Part shown: one piece after another, positions 1 through 7,939 of the stretch
Numbering within the stretch: the stretch's first letter is position 1
Layout: every line of letters begins with the position of its first letter
Source: Planctomycetota bacterium
GTDB taxonomy: Bacteria; Planctomycetota; Phycisphaerae; Sedimentisphaerales; Anaerobacaceae
DNA length: 12,614 nt
Direction of reading: 5' to 3'
Assembly (NCBI GenBank): GCA_020344865.1
Contig: CP070830.1
Coordinates: 2,239,191-2,251,804, forward strand
Notes under the pieces: generated by a model
Told to the model about the DNA's origin: nothing
Databases searched by the model: none
What the model saw: only the letters and a program-made list of their open reading frames with translations
Made by a program: the position numbers and the translations under genes

Positions 1-1
1 G

Positions 2-529
2 TTATTCGGTTTCGCGTTCTTCGTGTTGTTCTTTTAGTTTTTTGAGCTGTTTTCGATGCGCGATTTTGGCCACCGAGCCCATTTTGTTCGCGATAGTTGT
101 CCCCTCGATGTGGTCGTATTCGTGCTGCAGCGCCCTTGCCAGCAGCCCCTCGGCCTCCTGGCTGAATTCGTTGCCGTCGAGGTCTGTGGCGGCAACCTTG
201 CATTTTTTGTATCTTCTGATTTTCGTATAAACGCCCGGCACCGACAGGCATCCCTCCTCAATCGCCTCAAGCCCACCCGTGGGGGTGACGGTCGGGTTGA
301 TGTAGACTTTGACGTTTTCTCTGGTTGAATCCGGCGATATGATAAAAATCCTAAGCGGCACGCCCGCCTGCGGGCCCGCCAGACCGATACCTTTGTGCTC
401 GAGCATAATATCCGTCATTTTTTCGACGAGCCGGCGGATGGTATCGTCGACTTTTTCGACCGGCTGTGCCCGCCCGGCCAGAACCGAGGCCGGGTAGTGC
501 GTGATTCGGCATTTCTCGATATCTATCAT
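2..529 (-). CDS. def: Peptide deformylase
   Basis: Cytoplasmic metalloenzyme that removes the N-formyl group from the initiator methionine of new proteins. All three family motifs are visible in the 175-residue product: motif 1 GIGLAGPQ (residues 47-54), motif 2 EGCLS (92-96) and motif 3 HEYDH (136-140). By family knowledge the metal ligands are Cys94, His136 and His140, and Glu137 is the catalytic base. Motif 1 reads GLAG where most homologues have GLAA, a mild change that keeps the Gln. The C-terminus is a charged, lysine- and glutamate-rich tail (about 155-175). The ATG start has a weak GGACAG ribosome site just upstream. The gene follows lptB after 33 bases on the same strand, so the two are probably co-transcribed. 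The stop codon lies at the window edge, so what follows is unknown. Family assignment is secure. Confidence 0.96.
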   Translation of the reverse strand: MIDIEKCRITHYPASVLAGRAQPVEKVDDTIRRLVEKMTDIMLEHKGIGLAGPQAGVPLRIFIISPDSTRENVKVYINPTVTPTGGLEAIEEGCLSVPGVYTKIRRYKKCKVAATDLDGNEFSQEAEGLLARALQHEYDHIEGTTIANKMGSVAKIAHRKQLKKLKEQHEERETE

Positions 530-562
530 TTCTGTCCGGGGCGTTTTATTTCGCGCTGCCTG

Positions 563-1306
563 TCAGTCGAATTCGTCGCCGTCGAAGGTGCTTCCAAGGT
601 AGAGTTTTCTGACCGTTTCGTTTCGGACGATTTCGGCGGGTGAGCCTGCGCCTATCACCCTGCCGTGGTCGATTATATACGCCTTGTCGACCACCTCGAG
701 AGTCCTCTCGACGTTATGGTCGGTAATCAGCACGCTCAGGCCGGAGTCGACGAGTCGGCGGATTTCGTGCTGCAGGTCCTCGACGGTAATCGGGTCAACG
801 CCGCTGAACGGCTCATCAAGCAGAATCAATGAGGGCTCGGTCACCATCGCGCGGGCGATTTCGAGCTTTCTGCGTTCGCCGCCGGAGAGAAACCTTCCCT
901 GGCTCTCGGCGACCTCGCTGAGTCCGAAGTGCTCAATGAGCATCCCGGCCCTGCGCATCCGCTCTTCGCGGGTGATTGACATCGTTTCCAGAATGGCATA
1001 GAGGTTATCGCGAACGCTTAGGCGCTGGAAGATACTGGGCTCCTGCGAGAGATATCCGATGCCGAGGCGGGCCCGCCTGTACATCGGCAGTGGTGTCAGG
1101 TCCTGGCCCTGAAAGACCACCGAACCCTCGTTTGGGGTGACCATCCCCATAATCATCCTGAAAGTGGTGGTTTTTCCGGCGCCGTTTCGCCCGAGCAGGC
1201 CGACGATGCTGCGTCGGGCGATTTCGATAGAGATTTTATTGACAACGGCCCGGCCGGAGTATCGCTTGACCAGCTCGTGAGTCTCGAGAAGAGTCATGTC
1301 TGCCAT
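563..1306 (-). CDS. lptB: LPS export ABC transporter ATP-binding protein LptB
   Basis: Cytoplasmic ATPase of the LptB2FG complex, which extracts lipopolysaccharide from the inner membrane and drives it across the periplasm. The 247-residue product has a full ABC nucleotide-binding domain: Walker A GRNGAGKT (39-46), Q-loop Gln88 in SQEPSIF, signature LSGGE (140-144), Walker B ILLDEP (161-166) and H-loop His197 in ITDHN. The stretches LSQEPSIF, LSVRDN and ITDHNVERTLE are typical of LptB rather than of the related branched-chain amino-acid ATPases. The ATG start is preceded by GAGAGACG; a second ATG three codons in is a possible alternative. It is first in an lptB-def operon behind the promoter at 1347-1374. 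The usual lptA/lptC neighbours are not upstream; a divergent gene is there instead. The short acidic C-terminus (FDGDEFD) is unremarkable. Confidence 0.95.
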   Translation of the reverse strand: MADMTLLETHELVKRYSGRAVVNKISIEIARRSIVGLLGRNGAGKTTTFRMIMGMVTPNEGSVVFQGQDLTPLPMYRRARLGIGYLSQEPSIFQRLSVRDNLYAILETMSITREERMRRAGMLIEHFGLSEVAESQGRFLSGGERRKLEIARAMVTEPSLILLDEPFSGVDPITVEDLQHEIRRLVDSGLSVLITDHNVERTLEVVDKAYIIDHGRVIGAGSPAEIVRNETVRKLYLGSTFDGDEFD

Positions 1307-1346
1307 TTTCGTCTCTCACACCTTGTATAGGTAATTCGTCTGTGGC

Positions 1347-1374
1347 ATTATAACAGCACCAATCGGCGAAGCAA
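1347..1374 (-). promoter_or_regulatory. Sigma-70-like promoter for lptB-def
   Basis: The minus strand has a perfect TATAAT -10 box (1347-1352) and a TTGCTT -35-like box (1369-1374) separated by 16 bases. Transcription would start near 1340, giving a leader of roughly 34 bases with a GAGAG ribosome site before the lptB ATG at 1306. The -35 match is only 3 of 6, so the call rests mainly on the -10 box and its position. Confidence 0.5.
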
Positions 1375-1440
1375 ACGCTATTTGGCCGTCGGCTCCGCCC
1401 GCTTGGAGGCCTTTTGTTCGGCCTGGGGCCCGTTTTGTGC

Positions 1441-1520
1441 AACCAAGAATAAATGTTCTGGCGTTTCTGCCGTATTTTTGCTATTAATTAGTTTTTGGGC
1501 AAAACCAAGAACTGTTCCTG
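1441..1520. repeat. Paired AACCAAGAA repeats, possible operator of the phosphoesterase promoter
   Basis: The nine-base word AACCAAGAA occurs at 1441-1449 and 1503-1511. Each copy is followed by a partial inverted partner (TTCTGG at 1456-1461; GTTCCTG at 1514-1520), so each forms an imperfect palindrome. They flank a weak extended -10-like sequence TGCTATTAA (1479-1487) that could serve the gene starting at 1539; no good -35 box was found. The arrangement would suit a regulator binding on both sides of a promoter, but no known operator was recognised. The rest of the 1307-1538 gap holds only the lptB promoter. Confidence 0.25.
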
Positions 1521-1538
1521 TTTGCTTAAAGGCAGTAT

Positions 1539-2315
1539 ATGTTCGCAGTTATAAGTGATGTGCATTCCAACCTTGAGGCCCTGACCACGGTCCTTGCGGA
1601 TATCGAAAAACGCAGTATCAAGACGATTTACTGTCTGGGTGATGTCGTGGGCTACGGGCCGAACCCGAGGGAATGTCTGGACCTGATTATAGAAAAGACC
1701 AGGTGGTGCGTGCTGGGAAACCACGATTATGCGGTATTTTACGAGCCGACGAATTTCAACTATGGGGCCGAGCAGGCCAGCTTCTGGACCCGTTTTTCTC
1801 TGGAGGCTGAAAAGCAGGCCCAAATTCGCAACAAGCGGTGGAGCTTTCTGGGACAGCTGCCTATGCGCCGCACGCTCAATGCGAAACAGCAGACCAATTC
1901 GACATCCATAGATTTGGTTCACGCCAGCCCGCGAAGGCCGATTAACGAATACATCTTTCCGGATGATGTGTACAGCAATCCGGTAAAGGTAAGCATCCTG
2001 TTCGAGCGGGTGGAGCATATCTGTTTTGTGGGCCATACGCATCTGCCGGGAGTTTTCCTTGATGAGCCGGATTTCTATATGCCCGAGGAGCTGGGTGATG
2101 TATACCCCATTGTGGAAGGGGAGAAGGCGATTATCAATATCGGCTCGGTCGGCCAGCCGAGAGACAAAGACAACCGGGCGAGCTACGTGTATGTCGAGGA
2201 CAGCGAGGTCCACTTTGTCCGCCTGAAGTACGATTTTGAAACCACTGTAAATAAGATATTGGCAATAGAGGAGTTGGATAACTTCCAGGCCGAAAGACTG
2301 CGGGATGGCAGATGA
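1539..2315 (+). CDS. Calcineurin-like metallophosphoesterase
   Basis: Predicted cytoplasmic phosphoesterase of the compact YfcE/diadenosine-tetraphosphatase-like type with a di-metal centre. The 258-residue product shows the family motifs in order: DVH (Asp7, His9), GDVVGYG (Asp35), GNHD (Asn61, His62), His128 in VHAS, and GHTH (His166, His168). The later INIGSVGQPRD segment (about 200-209) is typical of these small bacterial phosphoesterases. There is no signal peptide or membrane segment. The ATG has a modest AAAGG ribosome site. Its stop codon overlaps the start of yidC in an ATGA arrangement, so the two are probably translationally coupled. The natural substrate (phosphoprotein, dinucleotide, cyclic nucleotide or other phosphodiester) cannot be told from sequence. 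A long open frame antisense to this gene is a coding shadow. Confidence 0.88.
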   Translation: MFAVISDVHSNLEALTTVLADIEKRSIKTIYCLGDVVGYGPNPRECLDLIIEKTRWCVLGNHDYAVFYEPTNFNYGAEQASFWTRFSLEAEKQAQIRNKRWSFLGQLPMRRTLNAKQQTNSTSIDLVHASPRRPINEYIFPDDVYSNPVKVSILFERVEHICFVGHTHLPGVFLDEPDFYMPEELGDVYPIVEGEKAIINIGSVGQPRDKDNRASYVYVEDSEVHFVRLKYDFETTVNKILAIEELDNFQAERLRDGR

Positions 2316-4327
2316 CCGACGATTCTAACCGCGCCTATCGTGGGAACAAAATGGATTTTAGAACTATTCTGGTCTTGAGTTTAGTATGCTTCTGCCTGTT
2401 CTGCGGCGTGCTTGTTTTCGAGTCGGGATTTTTTAAAAGCTGCCGGACCAGAAGCGAAGCTGGCTGTATCCTCCTGCAGCAGGCGACGGTGAGTCCTTCT
2501 AATCCAGCAGAGGCACCCGGTTCGCGGGATGAGGTCCTGCGGGTAGCGGATTCCACCACTTTCACCGCGGATAACGCCCCCGCAGGGAGCGTTACGCTCG
2601 GCTCGATGGATCCCAAGAGCGGCTTTAAATTCCAGCTGGATTTGAGCACGCAGGGCGCGGGCATAGAAAGGGCCACCTTCAGCGGATTCGATGACCGCGA
2701 TTACAAGGACCCCCAGCCGTTAGAGATTCTAACGCCGGTCCATATTTCCGCCGACAGTCAGGTCTTATCACTGGCAAATGCGAGTTTTGTATTTGTCGAG
2801 CAGGGATTGCAGCTGCCTTTGGATAAACTGCACTGGAAAAGCTACGATGTTGAGAAGGGCTATGACGGCACTCAGACGGCCCGGTTCGAGGCGATTGTAA
2901 AAACGTCCGAGGGCGAACCGGTCGTAAAGCTGACAAAGACCTACACGGTCGCTCTCGACAACTACCTTTTGGACTGCGAATTGACGGTCGAAAACCTGAC
3001 CGGCGATGAGCAGAAGGTTCGTCTCAATCTGGCCGGGCCGGTCGGGCTGGGTCGTGAAGACTTCCGCGCAGATATGAGAAAGGCGGTGGCGGGCTTCAGA
3101 GATTCGCAGGGCAATGTCACCACCGCAAGGCTTGATTTGAAAAAACTCAGCAAGGCAAAGACCACAGAGGACAGACGGCTGAGCAAGCCCGGCGCGAATT
3201 TCCTCTGGGCCGCTGCGACAAACAAGTACTTCGCCGCCATACTGGTACCCTTGCCCGATGAGGGCAAAGACTACTGCGACTGGGTGGCGGACAAGACCGG
3301 CCGATTCCATAATCCCGACGGCTATCCCGATACAGGCGATGAGGCTGTCGGAGTTGATTTAAGGATTGCATCAGCCAGGTTGGCCCCCGCAGGCCAGACC
3401 GACAGCGCAAGGACATATAAGTTCCAGCTCTACCTCGGCCCAAAGGACAAGAGCCTCTTCGACAAAAACGAGATGTATCGCAACCTCGGTTTTGTACAAA
3501 CCATAGATTTTCTTGTCTGCTGCTGTCCCGCGGGCATGATTCAGCCCCTTGCTTTCGGCATACTGGCGGTGATGAAGTGGATGTACGGCTTTATCAGCAA
3601 TTACGGCGTGGTCATCATCATACTGGTCTTTGTTGTGCGTCTTGCCCTGCACCCTTTGAGCAAGAAGAGCCAGGTCTCGATGAGCAAGATGGGCAAGCTC
3701 GCGCCGATGGCCGAGCAAATCAAGAAAAAATACGCCAACAACAAGGCCGAAATGAACAAGCAGCTTATGGCGCTTTACCGCGAGCAAGGCGCTTCGCCGG
3801 TTATGGGGATGCTGCCGATGTTCGTGCAGATGCCAATCTGGATTGCACTGTATAGCGCCATATACGCTAGTATTGAGCTGCGGGGTGCGCCGTTTCTGCC
3901 GGTCTGGATTACAGACCTTTCAGCGCCGGACGCGTTGGTCAGATTCGCCACGATAACCGTGCCCTTATTGGGCTGGAAGATTGATTCATTTAACCTGCTG
4001 CCGATTCTGATGGGTGTTGTGTTTTACCTGCAGCAGAAGCTGATGCCGAGGCCGGAGGCGGCTACTACGAATCCGCAGGTCGCCCAGCAGCAAAAAATGA
4101 TGATGATTATGATGCCTGTGATGTTCCCGCTGATACTGTACAAGGCTCCTTCGGGACTGAATCTGTATATTCTGGCCAGCACCTGTGCCGGTGTTGTTGA
4201 GCAGTACTTTATCAGAAAGCACATCCGCGAAAAGGACGAAGCCGAAGCAAAGGGGCTGGTTTCGGCGACCAGCAAGACCGGCGGCAAAGTAAAAAAGAAA
4301 AAGCCAAAACCATTTTATAAAATGTAG
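2312..4327 (+). CDS. yidC: Membrane protein insertase YidC
   Basis: Inner-membrane insertase and chaperone that places proteins into the membrane alone or with SecYEG. The 671-residue product has the Gram-negative layout: an N-terminal membrane anchor (about 17-35), a large beta-rich periplasmic domain (about 75-395), then the conserved YidC/Oxa1 core (about 405-640). Arg443, in the core segment ending VVRLALHPLS, matches the conserved arginine of the hydrophilic groove. It is followed by the cytoplasmic coiled-coil region (KMGKLAPMAEQIKKKY) and the MLPMFVQMPIW segment (from 500). The tail is strongly basic (KVKKKKPKP), as expected for ribosome contact. The annotated ATG overlaps the upstream stop codon. 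An in-frame ATG at 2351, just before the first membrane segment, is an alternative start. The yidC-mnmE order is common in bacteria, but the usual rnpA and jag neighbours are absent here. Confidence 0.95.
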   Translation: MTDDSNRAYRGNKMDFRTILVLSLVCFCLFCGVLVFESGFFKSCRTRSEAGCILLQQATVSPSNPAEAPGSRDEVLRVADSTTFTADNAPAGSVTLGSMDPKSGFKFQLDLSTQGAGIERATFSGFDDRDYKDPQPLEILTPVHISADSQVLSLANASFVFVEQGLQLPLDKLHWKSYDVEKGYDGTQTARFEAIVKTSEGEPVVKLTKTYTVALDNYLLDCELTVENLTGDEQKVRLNLAGPVGLGREDFRADMRKAVAGFRDSQGNVTTARLDLKKLSKAKTTEDRRLSKPGANFLWAAATNKYFAAILVPLPDEGKDYCDWVADKTGRFHNPDGYPDTGDEAVGVDLRIASARLAPAGQTDSARTYKFQLYLGPKDKSLFDKNEMYRNLGFVQTIDFLVCCCPAGMIQPLAFGILAVMKWMYGFISNYGVVIIILVFVVRLALHPLSKKSQVSMSKMGKLAPMAEQIKKKYANNKAEMNKQLMALYREQGASPVMGMLPMFVQMPIWIALYSAIYASIELRGAPFLPVWITDLSAPDALVRFATITVPLLGWKIDSFNLLPILMGVVFYLQQKLMPRPEAATTNPQVAQQQKMMMIMMPVMFPLILYKAPSGLNLYILASTCAGVVEQYFIRKHIREKDEAEAKGLVSATSKTGGKVKKKKPKPFYKM

Positions 4328-4330
4328 CGT

Positions 4331-4416
4331 TTAGCGTGGAGGGTACAGCATATAGCGATGAAAATGCAATCATTACAGAATGCTCAATCCTGTACGCTAA
4401 CCACTATCCGCTGTAA
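4331..4416. repeat. Imperfect inverted repeat in the yidC-mnmE gap
   Basis: The 89-base gap between yidC and mnmE is nearly filled by two arms that can pair imperfectly. The left arm (4331-4348) begins TTAGCGTGG and ends GTACAG; the right arm (4390-4416) begins CTGTACGCTAA and ends CCGCTGTAA. GTACAG (4343-4348) pairs exactly with CTGTAC (4390-4395), and the outer TTA, GCG and TGG blocks pair with insertions in the right arm. TAGCG-type words recur in the segment. It abuts both genes and leaves no clear ribosome site for mnmE. It could be a small dispersed repeat or an RNA structure acting between the two genes. Confidence 0.35.
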
Positions 4417-5805
4417 ATGTATCAGCTTGATGACACGATCGTAGCTGTCAGTTCGCCGACATCGGACAATCAAGTGATTGTTCGGATGACCGGACCGAAT
4501 ACGACCGATGTGTTACGCCGGATTTTCAGCCCGCCAATCCAGAAAGACAGCAGTGGCCTTTCACAGGGAAGTATTGCCGTCGACTACGACCTGAGAATTT
4601 ATGCGAAGCTGTATTTGTTTTCGGCCCCGCATTCCTATACCGGCGAGGACGTTGCTGAAATTCATCTCTTTACAAACGCATCTGTTACAGAGGCCCTGAT
4701 GTCGAAGCTGCTGGGCGAAGGTCTTCGTCTCGCTGGGCCTGGTGAATTTACCGCAAGGGCCTACCTTAACGGCAGGATGGATTTGTCGCAGGCCGAGGCG
4801 GTAAATGAAATCGTCGTCAGCAGCAACAGATTCCAGCTGGCCGCCGCCGAGAAGCTGCTTGGAGGCCGATTGGCCGAGACGACAGCGGAGGTGTGCGAAC
4901 AGTTGATGGATTGTCTTAGCTTAATCGAGGCGGGGCTGGATTTCAGCGGCGAAGACATCGAGTTTATAACTCGCGAGCAGGCCGCCGAAAGACTCCAGGC
5001 GGTCAAGGGTCGGCTTGAGCATCTTTTGTCGGGCTCAATCAGTTACGAGTCGGTGATTGACCTGCCGGCCGTCGGAATCGCCGGCGCACCCAATGCCGGC
5101 AAGAGCAGCCTGCTAAACAGCCTGCTGGGTACGCAAAGAAGCATCGTCTCCGAGCAGATTAAGACCACCAGAGACATCCTGACGGGCCTGCTGACTTTGG
5201 CCCATTGCAGGTGTGTGCTTTTCGATTGTGCTGGACTTATGAAAGAGCCGGCTGATATCCTCGATGAATTGACACAGCAGGCCGCTATCGAATCACTCCA
5301 AAAGGCCCTTGTTGTTGTGTTCTGCGTCGATATATCCAAAGACGATTGGAACGAGGATATCAGGATACGCAGACTAATCGAGCCGCAGGTCCTTGTGCCG
5401 GTGACAACGAAGTGCGATTTGCTCAGCGAAGATAAGTTGGCCGGGCGCGTTGCAGAGTTAAGTGAATTGTTTGGCGTCGAATCTTTGGCTACCAGTGTAA
5501 TAGACGGCACGGGTTTGGAACCGCTGCGCTGGATAATCGACAAAGAAATAACGGCGGCGACAAGCGGTCGTGCGGAGTCGGCCGCTTCGCAGGATGGGGT
5601 CGCACTTAACGCCCGACACAGACAGGCCGTAACCGAAGCGATTGAAAATATCAGCGAATCAGTCTCACTCCTGAAATCCGGCAGCGACGAGGTTGCCGCG
5701 ATGATGCTTCGGACGGCCCATCAGTCGCTTTCGGATATCGAGAGGCAGCACACCGACGAACAGATACTGGAGAGAATTTTCGGTCGGTTCTGTATAGGAA
5801 AGTAA
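4417..5805 (+). CDS. mnmE: tRNA uridine-5-carboxymethylaminomethyl modification GTPase MnmE
   Basis: With MnmG, MnmE modifies the wobble uridine (U34) of certain tRNAs, using a folate-bound one-carbon unit and GTP hydrolysis. The 462-residue product has full family length. The N-terminal folate-binding domain contains GEFTARAYLNG and MDLSQAEAV (109-129). A helical domain is interrupted by the G domain: P-loop GAPNAGKS (223-230), TTRD (250-253), DCAG (270-273) and TKCD (331-334). The C-terminus is the canonical FCIGK with Cys459. Several signature positions differ from the norm: DCAG for DTAG, TKCD for NKxD, IKTTRD for PGTTRD, and HLFTN where HGG is usual. The ends and overall architecture are intact, so it is probably functional. 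The ATG lacks an obvious ribosome site. It follows yidC on the same strand. Confidence 0.92.
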   Translation: MYQLDDTIVAVSSPTSDNQVIVRMTGPNTTDVLRRIFSPPIQKDSSGLSQGSIAVDYDLRIYAKLYLFSAPHSYTGEDVAEIHLFTNASVTEALMSKLLGEGLRLAGPGEFTARAYLNGRMDLSQAEAVNEIVVSSNRFQLAAAEKLLGGRLAETTAEVCEQLMDCLSLIEAGLDFSGEDIEFITREQAAERLQAVKGRLEHLLSGSISYESVIDLPAVGIAGAPNAGKSSLLNSLLGTQRSIVSEQIKTTRDILTGLLTLAHCRCVLFDCAGLMKEPADILDELTQQAAIESLQKALVVVFCVDISKDDWNEDIRIRRLIEPQVLVPVTTKCDLLSEDKLAGRVAELSELFGVESLATSVIDGTGLEPLRWIIDKEITAATSGRAESAASQDGVALNARHRQAVTEAIENISESVSLLKSGSDEVAAMMLRTAHQSLSDIERQHTDEQILERIFGRFCIGK

Positions 5806-5856
5806 GCCGCAGCGCTAGAGCGTTTGATAAAGCGCCAAGCCGCACATCGCTACTTC

Positions 5857-7689
5857 TCAGGACCGCCTTCTTGTCCCCAGAAGAATAATGTCCCGGAGCG
5901 ATTGTTTGCCTTTTGCGGCCATCCATTTTTTCTCGAAAGCCGGGTCCTGTACTATCTGCGCTATGGCGGAGAGGCAGTACAGATGGAAGTTGCGTTCGTC
6001 CCTCGTGCCGGCAATGACAAATACCGCGTTGACCTTCGGCTCCAGGCCGGAAAAGACAACTCCGTCTCTGCAGCGGGCAAGAAGAATATCAAAGATGTGT
6101 TCGCCCTCGATTATTATATGCGGTATGGCCAGGCCCGGCCGCAATACCGTGCTGCCCTGCTTTTCCCTATCGAGAAGCGACTGCAGAATGACATCGGGCT
6201 GGACCTTTAGCTTCTCGGCCATCGCCTCGGCGGCCGACCTGAAGAAATCCTCCATTGCCACGCTTTCTTTTATGTCAACAATTGCACACTCTTCGATTAT
6301 GTTGTCGAACCTGTCCTTTACGATGTCGTCTCTTTCCCTGATGATTTCCCGCAGCTCCGCTTCGAGCGAGTGATTTGTGATTTCCCTGGCTGTAATTCTT
6401 TCAACGAGGTGCAGCAGCGCGTATTCTCTGTTTGTCCTGATTCTTCCGTAAAACCAGTAGACGAAAAGACCGCACACGATGAGGGCGAAACTTATAAAAA
6501 GGCCCTCCCTGCCCATCTCAAATATCAAAAAGCCGAAGGCGATAATGCCCGTGATTTGCAGCCACGGATAAAAAGGCGCGCGAAATCTCGGCTGATAGTT
6601 CTGCAGCCGGCTTTCTCTGAGGATAATTACCGACAGACACGAAAGAATATTCGTAAGAATCAGAACAATCGAGGCCGCCTCCACCAGAATCTCGAGCCTG
6701 AGAAACAGCGCGATGATTATAAACAGTCCCGTAATCAGAAGCGCATTGTGGGGGGTTCTGAATCTTGCGTTTATTTTTCCAAAGACCTCCGGCAGCAGCC
6801 CGTCATTGCTCAGAGGCACGAGCGACCTCGCAGCGGTCATAATTCCTGCGTTGGCGGTTGACAGAAACGCCAAAATAGCGGCGATAGCGAGCGCAATTTT
6901 GCCCCAGTGGCCCATAAAGACCTCCGCCCCGTCGGAAATCGGAGTAAGCGAGCGGGAAAGTTTGGCCGCCTCAACCACTCCGGCCGTTACAAAAATTATA
7001 AGGCTATAGAAGACACTGACCACCAGAAGACTAACGACCATACCCATCGGGATATTCCTCGCGGGGTTTTGTATCTCCTCGGCAATACTGGCAATCTTCA
7101 GAAGCCCCGCGTAGGAAACAAAGACAAAGCCGATGGTGAAAAACACCGCGGCCATGCCCTTCGGGGCGAAGGGGTCGAATTTCTGAACGTCTACCCTCGG
7201 CAGGCCGAGAACTACGTATAAAAGCATTAGAGCAAGCAGGCCGACAACGAGGGCGACCTGCGTTCTGCCGGCTTCTTTGATGCCGACCAGGTTAATGGCA
7301 AGAAAGATGACACAGAACACCACAGCAACTATGTGTATATCAACATCCGCAATCAGAACAGTAAAGACGGACATGCCCACCAGCGCAAAGGCGCTTTTCA
7401 TGGAAAGGCTGAACCAGCTCAAAAGCCCCGCGACCGTTCCGACACCCGGCCCCAGGCTGCGAATAATGGTGAAGCAGTCCCCACCCGCCTTCGGCATTGC
7501 GGTTGTCATCTCGGCGATACTGAGCATGCCGGGCAGCGATAAAAGGCCGGCCAGGAAATAGCAGATAACAACCGCCGGGCCGGCCTTGGCATACGCCAGA
7601 CCGGGAAGGATGAAAAGCCCGGAGCTTATCATCGCGCCGGATGCGATACAAAATACATCAAGCAGATTAAGCTGACGCTTTAATTTCAT
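5857..7689 (-). CDS. APC-family permease fused to a PTS EIIA (PtsN-like) domain
   Basis: Predicted inner-membrane transporter of the amino acid/polyamine/organocation superfamily with a cytoplasmic regulatory domain. Residues 1-415 of the 610-residue product form the multi-spanning permease; the first membrane segment carries the family-type SGAMISSGLFILPG motif (17-30), and the unwound segment typical of substrate binding lies there. A charged linker (about 416-465) leads to a type-2 EIIA domain (about 466-607). That domain contains RPGLAIPH with His524 at the position phosphorylated in mannitol/fructose-type EIIA and PtsN, and the later FHLYCLSAIAQIVQDPAF segment. The substrate is not evident. 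The domain architecture suggests that phosphotransfer status could gate transport (inference). No PTS gene lies nearby. It is downstream of dnaK on the same strand but separated by 340 bases with its own promoter candidate, and convergent with mnmE; the 51-base gap to mnmE shows no clear terminator. Confidence 0.9.
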   Translation of the reverse strand: MKLKRQLNLLDVFCIASGAMISSGLFILPGLAYAKAGPAVVICYFLAGLLSLPGMLSIAEMTTAMPKAGGDCFTIIRSLGPGVGTVAGLLSWFSLSMKSAFALVGMSVFTVLIADVDIHIVAVVFCVIFLAINLVGIKEAGRTQVALVVGLLALMLLYVVLGLPRVDVQKFDPFAPKGMAAVFFTIGFVFVSYAGLLKIASIAEEIQNPARNIPMGMVVSLLVVSVFYSLIIFVTAGVVEAAKLSRSLTPISDGAEVFMGHWGKIALAIAAILAFLSTANAGIMTAARSLVPLSNDGLLPEVFGKINARFRTPHNALLITGLFIIIALFLRLEILVEAASIVLILTNILSCLSVIILRESRLQNYQPRFRAPFYPWLQITGIIAFGFLIFEMGREGLFISFALIVCGLFVYWFYGRIRTNREYALLHLVERITAREITNHSLEAELREIIRERDDIVKDRFDNIIEECAIVDIKESVAMEDFFRSAAEAMAEKLKVQPDVILQSLLDREKQGSTVLRPGLAIPHIIIEGEHIFDILLARCRDGVVFSGLEPKVNAVFVIAGTRDERNFHLYCLSAIAQIVQDPAFEKKWMAAKGKQSLRDIILLGTRRRS

Positions 7690-7754
7690 AATGCCTGTAT
7701 TCGCTCACCGAGCTTTTCGCTGCGCATTTGAAACGAGCTTTAAATATCAATGGA

Positions 7755-7782
7755 ATGATACTCCGACGCTAAAGTTTTGCAA
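7755..7782 (-). promoter_or_regulatory. Sigma-70-like promoter candidate for the permease gene
   Basis: The minus strand reads TTGCAA (7777-7782), a 16-base spacer, then TATCAT (7755-7760). The -10 box matches 5 of 6 and the -35 box 4 of 6. Transcription would begin near 7748, about 60 bases before the permease ATG. This is pattern matching only. Confidence 0.35.
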
Positions 7783-7882
7783 GAACTCAAATTACAGCCG
7801 AGACAATTCTTCCGTCTTCTTTGCTTACAGGCGGGTCGTAAGAAATCGGCAGCCGCACCTTGCGCTCCTCTGCAAATAAATA

Positions 7883-7899
7883 AGCCGGAGTCGGCGGCT
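7883..7899 (-). terminator. Weak terminator candidate downstream of dnaK
   Basis: On the minus strand AGCCG (7895-7899) can pair with CGGCT (7883-7887) around a seven-base loop, followed by TATTTATTT. The stem is only five pairs and the T tract is interrupted. It lies about 130 bases past the dnaK stop. An alternative register gives a four-pair stem with a tetraloop. Confidence 0.25.
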
Positions 7900-7939
7900 G
7901 ATTTCGGGTTTCAATTTCTCCTACCTCAAAATCTTTTTG

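Noticed and set aside
1236..1442. Minus-strand 68-residue open frame overlapping the start of lptB
   Set aside because: It runs through the lptB promoter and into lptB in another frame, with low-complexity Arg/Pro-rich content and no ribosome site.
1488..2213. Long minus-strand open frame (241 residues) opposite the phosphoesterase gene
   Set aside because: It lies antisense to a gene with all metallophosphoesterase motifs and its translation matches no recognisable family; it is a coding shadow.
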